In this document: positions 26,814-35,247 of the stretch, in pieces
Position numbering within the stretch: the stretch's first letter is position 1
Layout of the letters: every line of letters begins with the position of its first letter
Source of the DNA: Verrucomicrobium sp. BvORR034
GTDB lineage: Bacteria > Verrucomicrobiota > Verrucomicrobiia > Verrucomicrobiales > Verrucomicrobiaceae
Length of the DNA: 64,000 bases
Direction of reading: 5' to 3'
Assembly (NCBI RefSeq): GCF_000739635.1
Contig: NZ_BATQ01000104.1
Coordinates: forward strand, 1-64,000
The notes under the pieces: model-generated
Told to the model about the DNA's origin: nothing
Databases searched by the model: none
The model's input: the letters and a program-made list of their open reading frames with translations, nothing else
Program-made: the position numbers and the translations under genes

Positions 26814-28332
26814 GTTCGCGAAGGGGGTTGTCGGTTTCCTCGATCTCTGCCCCCTTCACAAACTCTGGCACGCCCGTGAGGACACCCTGCATGTTGTGCA
26901 GGGGCTGTCCCACGGTGATCCCGTCTGAGGTGATGCGCATCTCGCGGATGGTCCGCTCGTGCGTGCCGCTCCGCTTCTTGATGACGGACACCGCCTGCTT
27001 CACACGGCCGTAGGCCTCAAAGAAGCGGAGGAGGAGCACAGTATCCGCCAGATAGGTGAGATCCACGGCGGATTTCATAGAACCGATCAGCCCCTGCTGG
27101 GCCAGCACCATGATGGTCACGACGCCAAGCTGGTTCAGAAAGGCGAGCAATTCATGCAGTTGCAGGTTGAGATGCCGCTCTGCAGGCATGGCATTGATGT
27201 AGCCGTTGATGCTGTCAATGACGATCAACCGCACTCCGCCCCGCGTCACCGCCTCGCGGATGCGATGGCCCATCTCCCCAGGGGAAATCTCCGCCGGGTC
27301 CACCGACACGATTTCGATGGTGCCCCTCTCAAGATGTGGCCTCAGGTTCATGCCCAGTTGGGAGGCCCGGTTGAGCAGGGTGCCAATCGTCTCATCAAAG
27401 ATGAAGAGCATGGCCTTCTCTCCACGTTCGGCCGAGGCCAGCGCAAACTTGATGGCAACCGTGGACTTCCCCGTGCCCGGGGGACCCATGATCATGGTGC
27501 TGGTGCCACGCCCCAGGCCACCGCCCAACAGCGTATCCAGTTCGGTGATGCCACTGGGAAAATTCACCCGCTCAAAATCACGGTGCGAGCCGTCGGCGAT
27601 CAAGCGCGGAAAGACGGTCATTCCACCGCGACGCAGTACCAGATCATGACTGCCTTCGAGGTACTTGGATCCACGGATTTTGAGGACATTGAGCTGTCGC
27701 CGCGTGACCCCATAACTGGGGGATGAAGCCTCGATGCTGATCACCCCATGGGCGACACTCTCCACCTGGAGATCCTGCGTGCCTGAGGTGCGATCATCCA
27801 GCAGCAGCACCGTGCATTGGCGGCCTGCGAAATAGCTTTTCAGCTGCAGGATCTGTCGGCGGTATCGGAGCGGTGTCTCTGCCAGCATGCGCATTTCCGA
27901 AAGGGAGTCAAACACCACCCGGGAGGGGCCGATGCGCTCCACCTCCTCGATCAGAGCACCAATGGTCCGGTTGAGCTCCACCTCGGAGGGATGAAAGAAG
28001 GTGCTCTCACTGTCGCCCCGGATCTTCTCCTCGATGGAGGACAGCTCATAGAGATTCACAGGAGACAGGTCCCACCCGTGGGACTCTGCCACGGCCAGGA
28101 TCTCGTTTTTGGTCTCGGAAAGGCTGATGTACAGCACCTTCTCCCCCTGGCTGGCCCCCTTCATGAGGAACTGGAGGGCGAGGGTAGTCTTGCCCACGCC
28201 GGGGTCGCCTTTTACCAGGTAGAGTCGGTGATGGGGCAGGCCGCCGCAAAGGACCACGTCGAGTCCTTCTACCCCCAATTCACAGCGGTTGGGGGAATGA
28301 GTATCCTGATCATGATTCTTCGAAGCGGTCAT
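26806..28332 (-). CDS. KaiC-like ATPase with two RecA domains
   Basis: Two tandem KaiC domains are visible, each with Walker A (GDPGVGKTT and GPPGTGKST) and a Walker B-like strand (RVVFDSLSE and LIVIDSINGY); acidic pairs such as SETKNE and FDETIG lie after the P-loops as in the catalytic Glu region of KaiC. Outside cyanobacteria, such proteins often work with histidine kinases in signal-dependent regulation, which fits the overlapping hybrid kinase downstream. No KaiA or KaiB is seen. ATG at 28332 gives 508 residues; in-frame ATGs at 28389 and 28443 are possible. Confidence 0.85.
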   Translation of the reverse strand: MTASKNHDQDTHSPNRCELGVEGLDVVLCGGLPHHRLYLVKGDPGVGKTTLALQFLMKGASQGEKVLYISLSETKNEILAVAESHGWDLSPVNLYELSSIEEKIRGDSESTFFHPSEVELNRTIGALIEEVERIGPSRVVFDSLSEMRMLAETPLRYRRQILQLKSYFAGRQCTVLLLDDRTSGTQDLQVESVAHGVISIEASSPSYGVTRRQLNVLKIRGSKYLEGSHDLVLRRGGMTVFPRLIADGSHRDFERVNFPSGITELDTLLGGGLGRGTSTMIMGPPGTGKSTVAIKFALASAERGEKAMLFIFDETIGTLLNRASQLGMNLRPHLERGTIEIVSVDPAEISPGEMGHRIREAVTRGGVRLIVIDSINGYINAMPAERHLNLQLHELLAFLNQLGVVTIMVLAQQGLIGSMKSAVDLTYLADTVLLLRFFEAYGRVKQAVSVIKKRSGTHERTIREMRITSDGITVGQPLHNMQGVLTGVPEFVKGAEIEETDNPLREHE

Positions 28333-28693
28333 GGGAGTGGGAGGTTGAAAAAGCGGGCCAGTTCCCGGAGCAGCATCCTGCAGCTCCATGCGGTCATCCC
28401 ACCGGATCCGAGCGGAGGAAGATGTGGCGCCATGGGTAGACATGAGGCACAACCGCCCAATGAGCCATCAATGCTGACGCTGCCTGCTGAGGCAGTGATT
28501 GAGTGAGCGGTTTGAGAGGTCGTGTCTCGTGTCAGGAGGAGCCGGCGCATGAGGAAGGGAGTCATACCTTGGGAGGCGCTACATTCCTGATTCGCGGCTT
28601 TCCACGCTGTGGCCGTATTGCCATCGACTCAAAAGGAGCGGAAACCCCGTTATAAGTGGCTGAGATCCAAGGAGAGCACTCCGGCGTGCAAAC

Positions 28694-28812
28694 GAGCAGC
28701 TCGTAGCTGCACTTGTAAAAGTGCGGAAGGTGGCGCGACCCTGTGGTTCGAACAGCGCGCCATCGGCCTAAGCGCCCTGACCGGGTTCTCACGAACCCAG
28801 CCACACTGAGGG
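28694..28812 (-). repeat. Dispersed ~120-140 bp repeat, inverted single copy
   Basis: On the minus strand this matches the three tandem copies at 60874-61281, including the hairpins around GGGTTCGTGAGAACCC and GCACTTTTACAAGTGC. It occupies much of the 480-base gene-free gap upstream of the KaiC gene. The rest of that gap shows nothing I recognise apart from a 13-base match to the element at 18442. Confidence 0.75.
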
Positions 28813-28813
28813 G

Positions 28814-29029
28814 CTACCCGGGAACCGCGTCCCCTAATCCCAAGGCTTCCACGACGCTTTCAGCCACAGCTTCCGTGGCACACTCCTGCCAGAGCAAGAC
28901 ATCGGCGGTCTCAAAGCTGGTCCGCCCATCCGCAGAGTAGAAGGTTAGTTCGCCCCGGGTGTTCGTACCCTTGCGCCCCTTGAATATCACAGGACCCTTC
29001 GAATTGGTGACAACCAGTATGACCTTCAT
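28814..29029 (-). CDS. Small protein, member of a local paralogous family (A)
   Basis: The 71-residue protein opens with a beta-rich MKVILVVTNSKGPVIFKG and has DVLLWQECATEAVAESV near the end. It shares the pattern VVT-x-x-KG-P/A-x-I ... LLW-x-EC-A with the genes at 30614 and 32308, all on the same strand within 4 kb. ATG at 29029 is chosen since the shared family block begins there; one 7 codons upstream is possible. No known family is recognised. It abuts a dispersed repeat at its 3' end. Confidence 0.6.
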   Translation of the reverse strand: MKVILVVTNSKGPVIFKGRKGTNTRGELTFYSADGRTSFETADVLLWQECATEAVAESVVEALGLGDAVPG

Positions 29030-29140
29030 GGCAAGTGGAGACTGCACCATAGACTATAATTGGTTGCATGCGCAAATTAAATGCTGGCGAAACATCATAA
29101 TTAGCAAGCTTCCACCAGACTCACATGGGCGGAGTCGGTG

Positions 29141-29179
29141 CCGATTAACAATCGGCGGACAGCAGATTGCCAATCTGCG
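29141..29179. repeat. Double-hairpin dispersed repeat
   Basis: Two adjacent palindromes, GCCGATTAACAATCGGC (29141-29157) and GCAGATTGCCAATCTGC (29163-29179), recur in inverse order and orientation at 53531-53570. The repeat lies between two small genes. Confidence 0.7.
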
Positions 29180-29261
29180 CTACGGTGCTGCGTTGGCCCT
29201 TGATCTCAGGTCTGCTGTCTGGCGTCTGGCCGTCTTTTGTCTCCCGCGCAGCGGGGGTGGC

Positions 29262-29504
29262 TCACTCCGGATTCTTCGGTTCCGCGTAGCCGGGCAGGGG
29301 ACGAAGCTTGCTCCAGGTGGGTCCCATCCCACCCAGCGGGGGTTTGGTCAGATCCGTGTCCCAGCACAGCACTTCCGTCTTGGAAAAGCTCTTCAGAAGC
29401 TCGTCGTTCTCCTTGAACAAGAGCTCCGGCCCGTAGGGATCCACGGTCTCAGCCGTGAATTCGTGATATCCACCGTCGAATGTTACCACCACAAAGCGCG
29501 CCAT
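29262..29504 (-). CDS. Small protein, possible divergent member of the local family
   Basis: The 80-residue product starts MARFVVVTFDGGYHEF and has SKTEVLCWDTD in the position where family members at 28814, 30614 and 32308 have a Leu-Trp-Glu-Cys block. The similarity is weak, mainly strand spacing and the conserved Trp. It ends in a Pro/Lys-rich tail. No known domain is recognised. It lies alone between a dispersed repeat and the acetyltransferase gene. Confidence 0.5.
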   Translation of the reverse strand: MARFVVVTFDGGYHEFTAETVDPYGPELLFKENDELLKSFSKTEVLCWDTDLTKPPLGGMGPTWSKLRPLPGYAEPKNPE

Positions 29505-29630
29505 GCTGGTAATTATTGCTTATAGAGGATAGTGGACAAGCTATGACGGAACACCTTAGGAATCAATAAAGTTGGGGCTTAGTGATACCCACTCAACGAA
29601 GCGTACTTCTTAAGTGCTTCTACAAGTTCG

Positions 29631-30494
29631 TCAACCGAGTTCGAAGGTGGTGACGCCAAATGTGCTTCCGAGGTCCACCAAAGGAGGATCCCCAGTGTAC
29701 ATGCGGGCGGTTTCGAAGATCACCTGCATGCCTGCTTCCTCGGCCAAGGCGACAGCGGCCGGGTTCACCTCGGGTACATCCAGAATGACGGGCCCGGTTG
29801 AATTCCTCTGGCTGGCCAGAGTCAGCAGGAGCAGTTTGGCGATCTCCACGTTGTCAGCGAAGACGGGGCCCACCTTGTGCCCCTGGAGGCATCGCCGAAT
29901 CACCCCCATGCCGCGTATGCCGTCGGAGCCCAGCGCCGTTAGCGCCACGCCATCTGGCTGCCCGATCCACGCGCGAAGAAAGCCCTCTCGTTCTGCCGGG
30001 AAGAACCGACGATCGTAGGCCATCACGTCTTCGATGGGCACCTCCGTAGCAGGCACTAATCGGATGCCGTCCGGAAGGGGGCCGGGCGAGGGGAGGCTGG
30101 AGGAGGCGTAGCGGACGTTCCGATAGGCCAGCTTGAATCCCGATCTGGCGTACGCTTCTTGCATCGCCACCACCCCATCCAGCCCGATGTTGGTTCCCTT
30201 CAATCGCTGCATCGCCCGTCGCCATAGAGCCTGACCGATGCCGCCACCGCGGAACTCCGGCTCCACAATGTAGAGGCCAATGAAGCCAAAATTGCCCGGA
30301 TAGGAAACCGCGGAAATGCACCCCACCGGCTCACCTTCCAGCTCTGCCATCAGAAAGCCTTCGGGATCGGCGGCATAGAAGGAGGCCGCATCCTGCAGGC
30401 CCGGATTCCAGCCCTCTGCGGCGGCCAGTTGGATCGCGTACGGCACCTGAGACGGACTCATGGTCACGATGGCGACGGACTTGAAGTGCGACAT
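29631..30494 (-). CDS. GNAT family acetyltransferase with second acetyltransferase-like domain
   Basis: From ATG at 30494 this is 287 residues. The N-terminal half has the GNAT acetyl-CoA-binding signature (IGLYIVEPEFRGGGIGQALWRRAM), preceded by FLMAELEGEPVGCISAV. The C-terminal half (LVPATEVPIEDVMAYDRRFFPAERE, VGPVFADNVEIAKLLL, GPVILDVPEVNPAAVALAEEAGM) matches the pattern of the YitH-type second domain found in similar proteins. It probably acetylates a small molecule or protein amine. The longer open frame upstream lacks these features. Confidence 0.85.
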   Translation of the reverse strand: MSHFKSVAIVTMSPSQVPYAIQLAAAEGWNPGLQDAASFYAADPEGFLMAELEGEPVGCISAVSYPGNFGFIGLYIVEPEFRGGGIGQALWRRAMQRLKGTNIGLDGVVAMQEAYARSGFKLAYRNVRYASSSLPSPGPLPDGIRLVPATEVPIEDVMAYDRRFFPAEREGFLRAWIGQPDGVALTALGSDGIRGMGVIRRCLQGHKVGPVFADNVEIAKLLLLTLASQRNSTGPVILDVPEVNPAAVALAEEAGMQVIFETARMYTGDPPLVDLGSTFGVTTFELG

Positions 30495-30613
30495 GGGAAC
30501 GACAGTTGGACGTTCGCGGGCGGTTGCCCGGCAATCTATCCCAGCTCTGCCAGCACCGCGAGCGGGAATAATTTCGGGGTTGCGTTGGTGGACCCCTGCC
30601 TGGCAACGGCACA

Positions 30614-30874
30614 CTACACTTCACAAGCTTCGGAACTGAGGGAGACTCCTCTCAACTCCGCCACCATTTGCACGGCGTCCGGCATGGCCGCGCATTCTTC
30701 CCACAGTAAGATTTCGCGCCGGCTGTATTCTCGCCAGACTTCTCCCTGCCGTTGAAAGACAAACGACGGGCCGTTTTCAACCAGAGCGCAGGCCTCGACG
30801 ATCTCCGGCCCACGGGTAGTTGTGACCACCACGTACACCCGCTCCGCCGCTGATGATGCCGCACCCCCGTTCAT
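30614..30874 (-). CDS. Small protein, member of the local paralogous family (B)
   Basis: The 86-residue product contains VYVVVTTTRGPEIVEA, then FVFQRQGEVWREYSRREILLWEECAA, close to family members A (28814) and C (32308). A good GGAAGGA ribosome binding site precedes the ATG at 30874, which supports that this family is really translated. The N-terminus has a short Ala/Ser leader that the relatives lack. Function unknown. Confidence 0.65.
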   Translation of the reverse strand: MNGGAASSAAERVYVVVTTTRGPEIVEACALVENGPSFVFQRQGEVWREYSRREILLWEECAAMPDAVQMVAELRGVSLSSEACEV

Positions 30875-31245
30875 CGTGTCCTTCCGTGAATGCCAACAGA
30901 CCCATTTGCCCGTTCAGCCGTTGACCTGATATCCACCTAAGGTTGTATCATTTTCTGAACCAAAGACAATCGCAAAGTGGGGCTGATCGAAAAACAATCC
31001 CGGTTCAAAGGCCGGCATGGCAGGGCATGTTCTCGAGAATCTGGTCCCCCCCTTCGAGCCCGATCGCCTTTGGGGTCAGTGACACACCTTGAGCCACGAT
31101 GAAGAGCCCTCGGGGTTTGCCTGTGAAAGACGGGAACCGGCCATCTTCATCCCGCGAAGAGGTGCCTCACATCCCATAAAACCGGACCCTGAGGATCACC
31201 AATTTCCCGCACCCCCATTCGCGTTCGGTTGGCGCAAACTTGCAA

Positions 31246-31344
31246 CGCCTTGGGAGAGACTCCAACCCTCCCAAGGCGCACGGACCGCTAGCAGTCCTGG
31301 AAACAGTAACGCCGCTACGCGGAATGAGCGACGTTACCGTTTCC
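31246..31344. repeat. Two strong hairpins in a 670-base gene-free region
   Basis: The 30875-31544 gap holds no convincing gene. CGCCTTGGGAG (31246-31256) pairs with CTCCCAAGGCG (31268-31278), and a 13-bp stem with one mismatch runs 31299-31311 with 31332-31344, followed by five T residues. The second could terminate transcription on the plus strand. The rest of the gap shows nothing I recognise. Confidence 0.55.
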
Positions 31345-31544
31345 TTTTTGCATGCTACGAAAAAAGCTCCTGGGAGCACCCCCCTCAATTGTGGGGATCC
31401 GTGAAAAACGTTCACGTACAGCGCCATCCATGGGGTCATGCGGAGGAGCGCAACGCCCGTCGTGCGCACGAAGCCCGCGGGGAAATGGAGAGGCTCCGGA
31501 CCACCGCTGTTTGACGTTCCGGTGCTTCAATCGAAAGTCGTAGG

Positions 31545-32240
31545 GTGAGGAAACTTCTCTCGTGGACTGGCCTGCTCATCTTCGGCCCATTGTTTGGCAT
31601 CCTGTTTTTCATGCTGCTCTTCATGATGCCCCTGGAGTTCGTCGTCTCCAGCTGGCATCTCTACCGCACCCGCGATGGCCTGACCCACGGGAAGGTGGTC
31701 TCGTCGGAGAAGGTGACCCACCGCGGCAATTCCCGGTCGGACATCCGGTACCGCTATGTGGTGGGAGATCGCGAGTATGAATCGGATCGTGTTCACGCCG
31801 GCTGGATCAGCAATCACGGCTTTGAAGCTGGGGCGGGGGAGCTTGGAGGTGCGCTCCGCCCCCGGGACACCATCCCCATCTACTATGACCCCAACCATCC
31901 GGAGTTCGCCCTGCTGGAATACGGCTGGCCCAAGTGGAGCATCGGCTTCTCCATGGTCGTTTGGGGATTGATCGTGGGCAGCGCCTGCAGTCCAGATTCC
32001 AGATTGGGAATCATCGGGGCATCGCGGTCGATGAGGATGACTTTGACGCGCCGGCTGCTGGGGTATGGCGTGGGCAAGGGCATGCTGCTCGTGGGCTTTG
32101 GCACCATCATCCTCCGCCCACCGACGGTGGAGCCTCAGGATCTTCCGCTTCTCTTCACCGCATGGGCTCTGGCAAGCGCGGCCGCAGTCGGGTACGGCTG
32201 GTTCCGTCACTACAGGAAGGTTCCCCAACGGCTGGCCTGA
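31545..32240 (+). CDS. DUF3592-type membrane protein
   Basis: A GTG start gives 231 residues. An N-terminal hydrophobic segment (LLSWTGLLIFGPLFGILFFM) is followed by the DUF3592-like core: TRDGLTHGKVVSSEKV, RYRYVVGDREYESDRV and PIYYDPNHPEFALLE. At least two further hydrophobic segments lie in the C-terminal half. The family is of unknown function and often sits near secretion or envelope genes. The C-terminal third is more divergent than usual for the domain. Confidence 0.75.
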   Translation: MRKLLSWTGLLIFGPLFGILFFMLLFMMPLEFVVSSWHLYRTRDGLTHGKVVSSEKVTHRGNSRSDIRYRYVVGDREYESDRVHAGWISNHGFEAGAGELGGALRPRDTIPIYYDPNHPEFALLEYGWPKWSIGFSMVVWGLIVGSACSPDSRLGIIGASRSMRMTLTRRLLGYGVGKGMLLVGFGTIILRPPTVEPQDLPLLFTAWALASAAAVGYGWFRHYRKVPQRLA

Positions 32241-32307
32241 AAGGGGTACCCGAGCCGCGTAGACGGTGAGGCTAAAGCGAGCTGCATCTACCCGGTGCGA
32301 CCGAGTT

Positions 32308-32508
32308 TCAGAAGCCCATCACGCGCTTCACTTCTTCTGCCTCGAACCGGCTGGCACACTCCTGCCAGGTGAAAACATCTTCGCGACCGTATTCCAGCTT
32401 CTTCTCGCCACGCACCTGAATACGAAGCGTTCTGACCGTGGATTCACACCCAATTCCTTCGACGATTTCCGCGCCTTTCGAGTGGGTGACAATCAGGTAG
32501 AATTTCAT
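32308..32508 (-). CDS. Small protein, member of the local paralogous family (C)
   Basis: From ATG at 32508 the 66-residue product reads MKFYLIVTHSKGAEIVEG near the start and KLEYGREDVFTWQECASRF near the end, matching relatives at 28814 and 30614. An upstream in-frame ATG at 32607 would add residues not shared with the family. Function unknown; no membrane segment. Confidence 0.6.
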   Translation of the reverse strand: MKFYLIVTHSKGAEIVEGIGCESTVRTLRIQVRGEKKLEYGREDVFTWQECASRFEAEEVKRVMGF

Positions 32509-32816
32509 GCTTGGGGGTCGATGGCTGCGAACCGGATCGCGCAATACCCGGAGCGCACGTGCGGCTGCGTCTATAAATAATGCGCAGGGATGCATATATC
32601 GACCCAATATTGTACTTAAGACTCTCCAAAAGGAGTATGGATTGGCCCGCGCTTGCCATTGCCATCTGGGGCAGGAGGGAACCGAACCCTTCGTACCGAC
32701 ACCCCCGGGGTCTTAGCTAGCGGTGTCGATGGGGGGGGCGAGGTTGCCTGGGCGGCACCGTCGCAATACGGTCACAACGGGCCCAGCATCCCTCTTGCGT
32801 TCTTACTGAGTGCGGC
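32509..32816. other. Gene-free stretch with a tRNA-like fragment
   Basis: No gene is supported. On the minus strand, around 32665-32735, there is a T-arm-like AGGGTTCGGTTCCCT next to a GACACC/GGTGTC stem, reminiscent of the 3' end of a tRNA or tmRNA. No matching 5' acceptor strand is found at a proper distance, so at most it is a remnant. Confidence 0.3.
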
Positions 32817-33188
32817 TCAAGTCAGTTCTCGGACTCGAGGCAACTTGTTCGCGTGGGACCTCATATAGACCAAGGGACCCATGCAACCGACTTTGGATTC
32901 TTCCATACGGAACACCTCTTGTCCGTTGAGGTAGAGGACGACAAAATCATCGGTCCGCACGGAGTCATCGGCCAGAACCTCCAGGTAGCTATTGTCTTCC
33001 AGATAGAGTTCGTAGGGCTCAGCGTGAAGCTTCTGCGAGTATTCCTTCACCTCATCAAGTGGAAACGAAATCTCGTGCCGCACGGAGGCCTGCAGGATCA
33101 ATGTCCGGCCATCGTCTTGGTGCTTCTCCGCCTGGAAGCGGCGCTCCATGCCATTCTTGAAGACGATGCGGTACTCGTACAAGGACAT
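32817..33188 (-). CDS. Hypothetical protein, beta-rich, possible distant relative of the small-protein family
   Basis: From ATG at 33188 it encodes 123 residues beginning MSLYEYRIVFKNGMERRFQ and containing alternating polar and hydrophobic strands (RTLILQASV, DDFVVLYLNGQEVFRMEES). It shares the open strand/strand/helix layout of the neighbouring small proteins but not the Trp-Glu-Cys block. No known domain is recognised. Confidence 0.5.
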   Translation of the reverse strand: MSLYEYRIVFKNGMERRFQAEKHQDDGRTLILQASVRHEISFPLDEVKEYSQKLHAEPYELYLEDNSYLEVLADDSVRTDDFVVLYLNGQEVFRMEESKVGCMGPLVYMRSHANKLPRVRELT

Positions 33189-33573
33189 GGGGAACCCTAG
33201 ACAGCATGCTGTGCCAGGATGCAAGGTGCAGCTCTGACTGCATGGTTGCGAAACCGCCGCATGCCCGCGGCTTCATCGGGCTGGTTTTCAGGATCGATGA
33301 TGGGAATGCCCCAGCCGGCGACCAGGGGCGATGCAATCACTCCATATCGGTACCGAAGTCAACTTCACCGACTCTGTGAAGGGGTCAGGTCAGGGTCGTA
33401 GCAACGTTCAAGCGCCCCGTGCCGCATCATCAAGGAGGCGGGGGTTCCAGACCTGCATTGCAAGCTTGGCACTTGGAGGTTCCTACACCACCTTGATCAG
33501 CCGGCACTTCATCACGATATCTGTCCACCAAAAAAAGATGCCAGCTTGGGAAAAGATGCCAAATTAGGCCTCG
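33189..33573. other. Gene-free stretch, nothing recognised
   Basis: Short open frames exist on both strands, but none has a good start, composition or similarity to a known family. No clear hairpin, repeat or promoter is seen. Confidence 0.4.
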
Positions 33574-33783
33574 ATGAAGGCTTGGGGAATTACACTGCAG
33601 ATTCTCGGGGTTGTCTTGTTCGTCAGTTCCAGCCTGGCTCTGTTCTTCCTGGTTCGCGATACTTCCGGACTGTACCTGCCAGTAAACCTGTTCTGGGTCC
33701 TGGTGAGACTCCTCTTTATGCTACAGGGGGGCGCTCTGTTTGTAAGGGGGCGCCAGATGTGGGCGATGTCGCCGGGCAAATGA
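33574..33783 (+). CDS. Small membrane protein with two hydrophobic segments
   Basis: The 69-residue product has two strong hydrophobic helices (ITLQILGVVLFVSSSLALFFLV and LYLPVNLFWVLVRLLFMLQG), with Asp and basic residues between and after them. It looks like a two-pass membrane peptide. No family is recognised. It stands alone. Confidence 0.5.
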   Translation: MKAWGITLQILGVVLFVSSSLALFFLVRDTSGLYLPVNLFWVLVRLLFMLQGGALFVRGRQMWAMSPGK

Positions 33784-33970
33784 GGCTGGCGCAATCCTTG
33801 GCCCGCAGGACCAACCGAACGAGCAGGCATCCTTTGGTGTGAGAGTAGCACCCCGGGTGAACTTCACGTCAGCCAATCTAGAGAGAGATGTTGCATAGCC
33901 ACCTCAAGCATCAGTATAGTTTGTCCGTAATTCGACAGATTCCCTGTGCTCTCACGTCGGAAAGGCCGCC

Positions 33971-34474
33971 ATGAAATGCTCCCTCTTCGCCGCTCTCCTT
34001 GCAGGGCTTTTCCTCGTTCCTCTGCACTCGGAAGCGAACGAGGAAGGCAATCAACTGAGAGGTAAGATCCTTGAAACTCTAGGCAACGTTTTTGACTGCA
34101 CCATCACCACTGAACACATTAAGGTCCCCGGCATGAAGCGGCCGCTTCTGAGGATAAAAAAGAATGACCTGCCGGACAATGACATCCTTATCACGGGAGC
34201 TGAAGAGCTTGTCATTATTCGGTGCCAAGGCCCGGGCATGGGCGTCGCTCCGCGTAGTCCGGAGCTTGGCTTGGGACTACAGATTCGAGTGCTTGTGAAA
34301 GGAGCCAATTCAGAATCAGTGGTCTCCGTCAGCTACACGGTCCCAGAGAACACAGCGAAGACGGTGGTCACCACAAACGGTGACCTACCGCTGCTTTTCA
34401 ACCGGATCGATCTCGCTAGGGATGGCAAGACTATCCTCGGACAGCTTGAGATCCGCCTTGAAGACAGCAAATAG
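33971..34474 (+). CDS. Hypothetical secreted protein
   Basis: The 167-residue protein starts with a clear signal peptide (MKCSLFAALLAGLFLVPLHSEA). The mature part begins with an amphipathic region (QLRGKILETLGNVFDCTITTEH) and then beta-rich sequence. No family is recognised. It is the last chromosomal gene before the phage-related repeat and the left att site, so it may be the native neighbour of the integration site. Confidence 0.6.
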   Translation: MKCSLFAALLAGLFLVPLHSEANEEGNQLRGKILETLGNVFDCTITTEHIKVPGMKRPLLRIKKNDLPDNDILITGAEELVIIRCQGPGMGVAPRSPELGLGLQIRVLVKGANSESVVSVSYTVPENTAKTVVTTNGDLPLLFNRIDLARDGKTILGQLEIRLEDSK

Positions 34475-34529
34475 CTAATTGAGAAGCACAGCTCGCTTAG
34501 AGCCCCGTCAGTCCCAGATTTGTCTCGCT

Positions 34530-35057
34530 GCCATCGGGGCGGGTTTACATGTCAGGGAGAATTGACGATGCCCCGCAACCTGAAAGTCAGCGGGTGCGAT
34601 CCAGCAAGCCGCTGCACGATCATCCATCGAACGTACGCCACGGCCAAATTCGGAAATATGACGCCGCACCTCTCGACGGGGCAGTTCCGCGACATGGCGT
34701 GTGCCTGACGCGCGGAATCCGCCACGCGCTGGCATCAAAGAGGAGAGGGGGGGCTGTCCGGCTAGTTTCCTCGCATGCCTCTCCCTTGCTGTGACCAATG
34801 GCACGCGGGGAGCTTGGCAGGCTCGCTCTGATCTGGTCTCTGCTCGGAACAGACCAGGACGCAGGGCAGCAAGCTTCAATTCGCTTTGCGAGTACACATT
34901 CAGGACAATATGGGTTCCAGCGGTCGTGGGCTGGACTTGAGCCGACGCCACACAGCAGGAAGCCAAAGGCTCGTTGGACCAACGAGGGTGCAACGATGTG
35001 GCGGATTCTGTTCACTGGGGTGTACGGATCTGCCAAATCCGACTGCTGCTGACAGCG
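34530..35057. repeat. Relic copy of the phage intergenic region (structured repeat, left)
   Basis: This ~520-bp sequence aligns along its length with 45050-45566, at roughly four identical bases in five by eye, with small indels that shift all reading frames; it is therefore not coding. Conserved hairpins are seen in both copies, with compensatory changes (see findings). It ends about 24 bases before the left att site and lies outside the present prophage, so it is best read as a relic of an earlier related phage. Confidence 0.75.
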
Positions 35058-35080
35058 CCTCAGGATTCACACCAGAACCA

Positions 35081-35107
35081 CAGTCTATTTTATATTACGT
35101 ACATCGT
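35081..35107 (-). other. Left att site, dif-like
   Basis: This 27-bp sequence is repeated at 46562-46588 with two differences. On the minus strand it reads ...TGTACG then TAATATAAAAT, resembling the Xer dif central region and XerD arm (E. coli TGTATA TTATGTTAAAT). The XerC arm is poorly conserved, as is common in phage att sites. Confidence 0.7.
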
Positions 35108-35247
35108 GTGTTGCGTAGCAAAACCAATACCCGTAATAACCTCAATAAGAGGGGATTAGACAACAAAGCACCATCTGCGCCAGAAGTACAGTTTGGCGCA
35201 TTCCACTGGTGTATTTTTGTTCATGCAGCCCTTAATTATGTTATTTC

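Noticed and set aside
31089-31514. 141-codon open frame on the plus strand and 100-codon frame opposite
   Set aside because: Both run through strong hairpins, have unlikely composition and no start signal; treated as intergenic.
32665-32735. tRNA or tmRNA gene on the minus strand
   Set aside because: A T-arm-like AGGGTTCGGTTCCCT is present, but there is no partner for the acceptor stem within tRNA or tmRNA length and no CCA end.
34508-35036. Open frames on both strands within the left structured repeat
   Set aside because: Comparison with the copy at 45050 shows indels that shift every frame, so neither strand is under coding selection.
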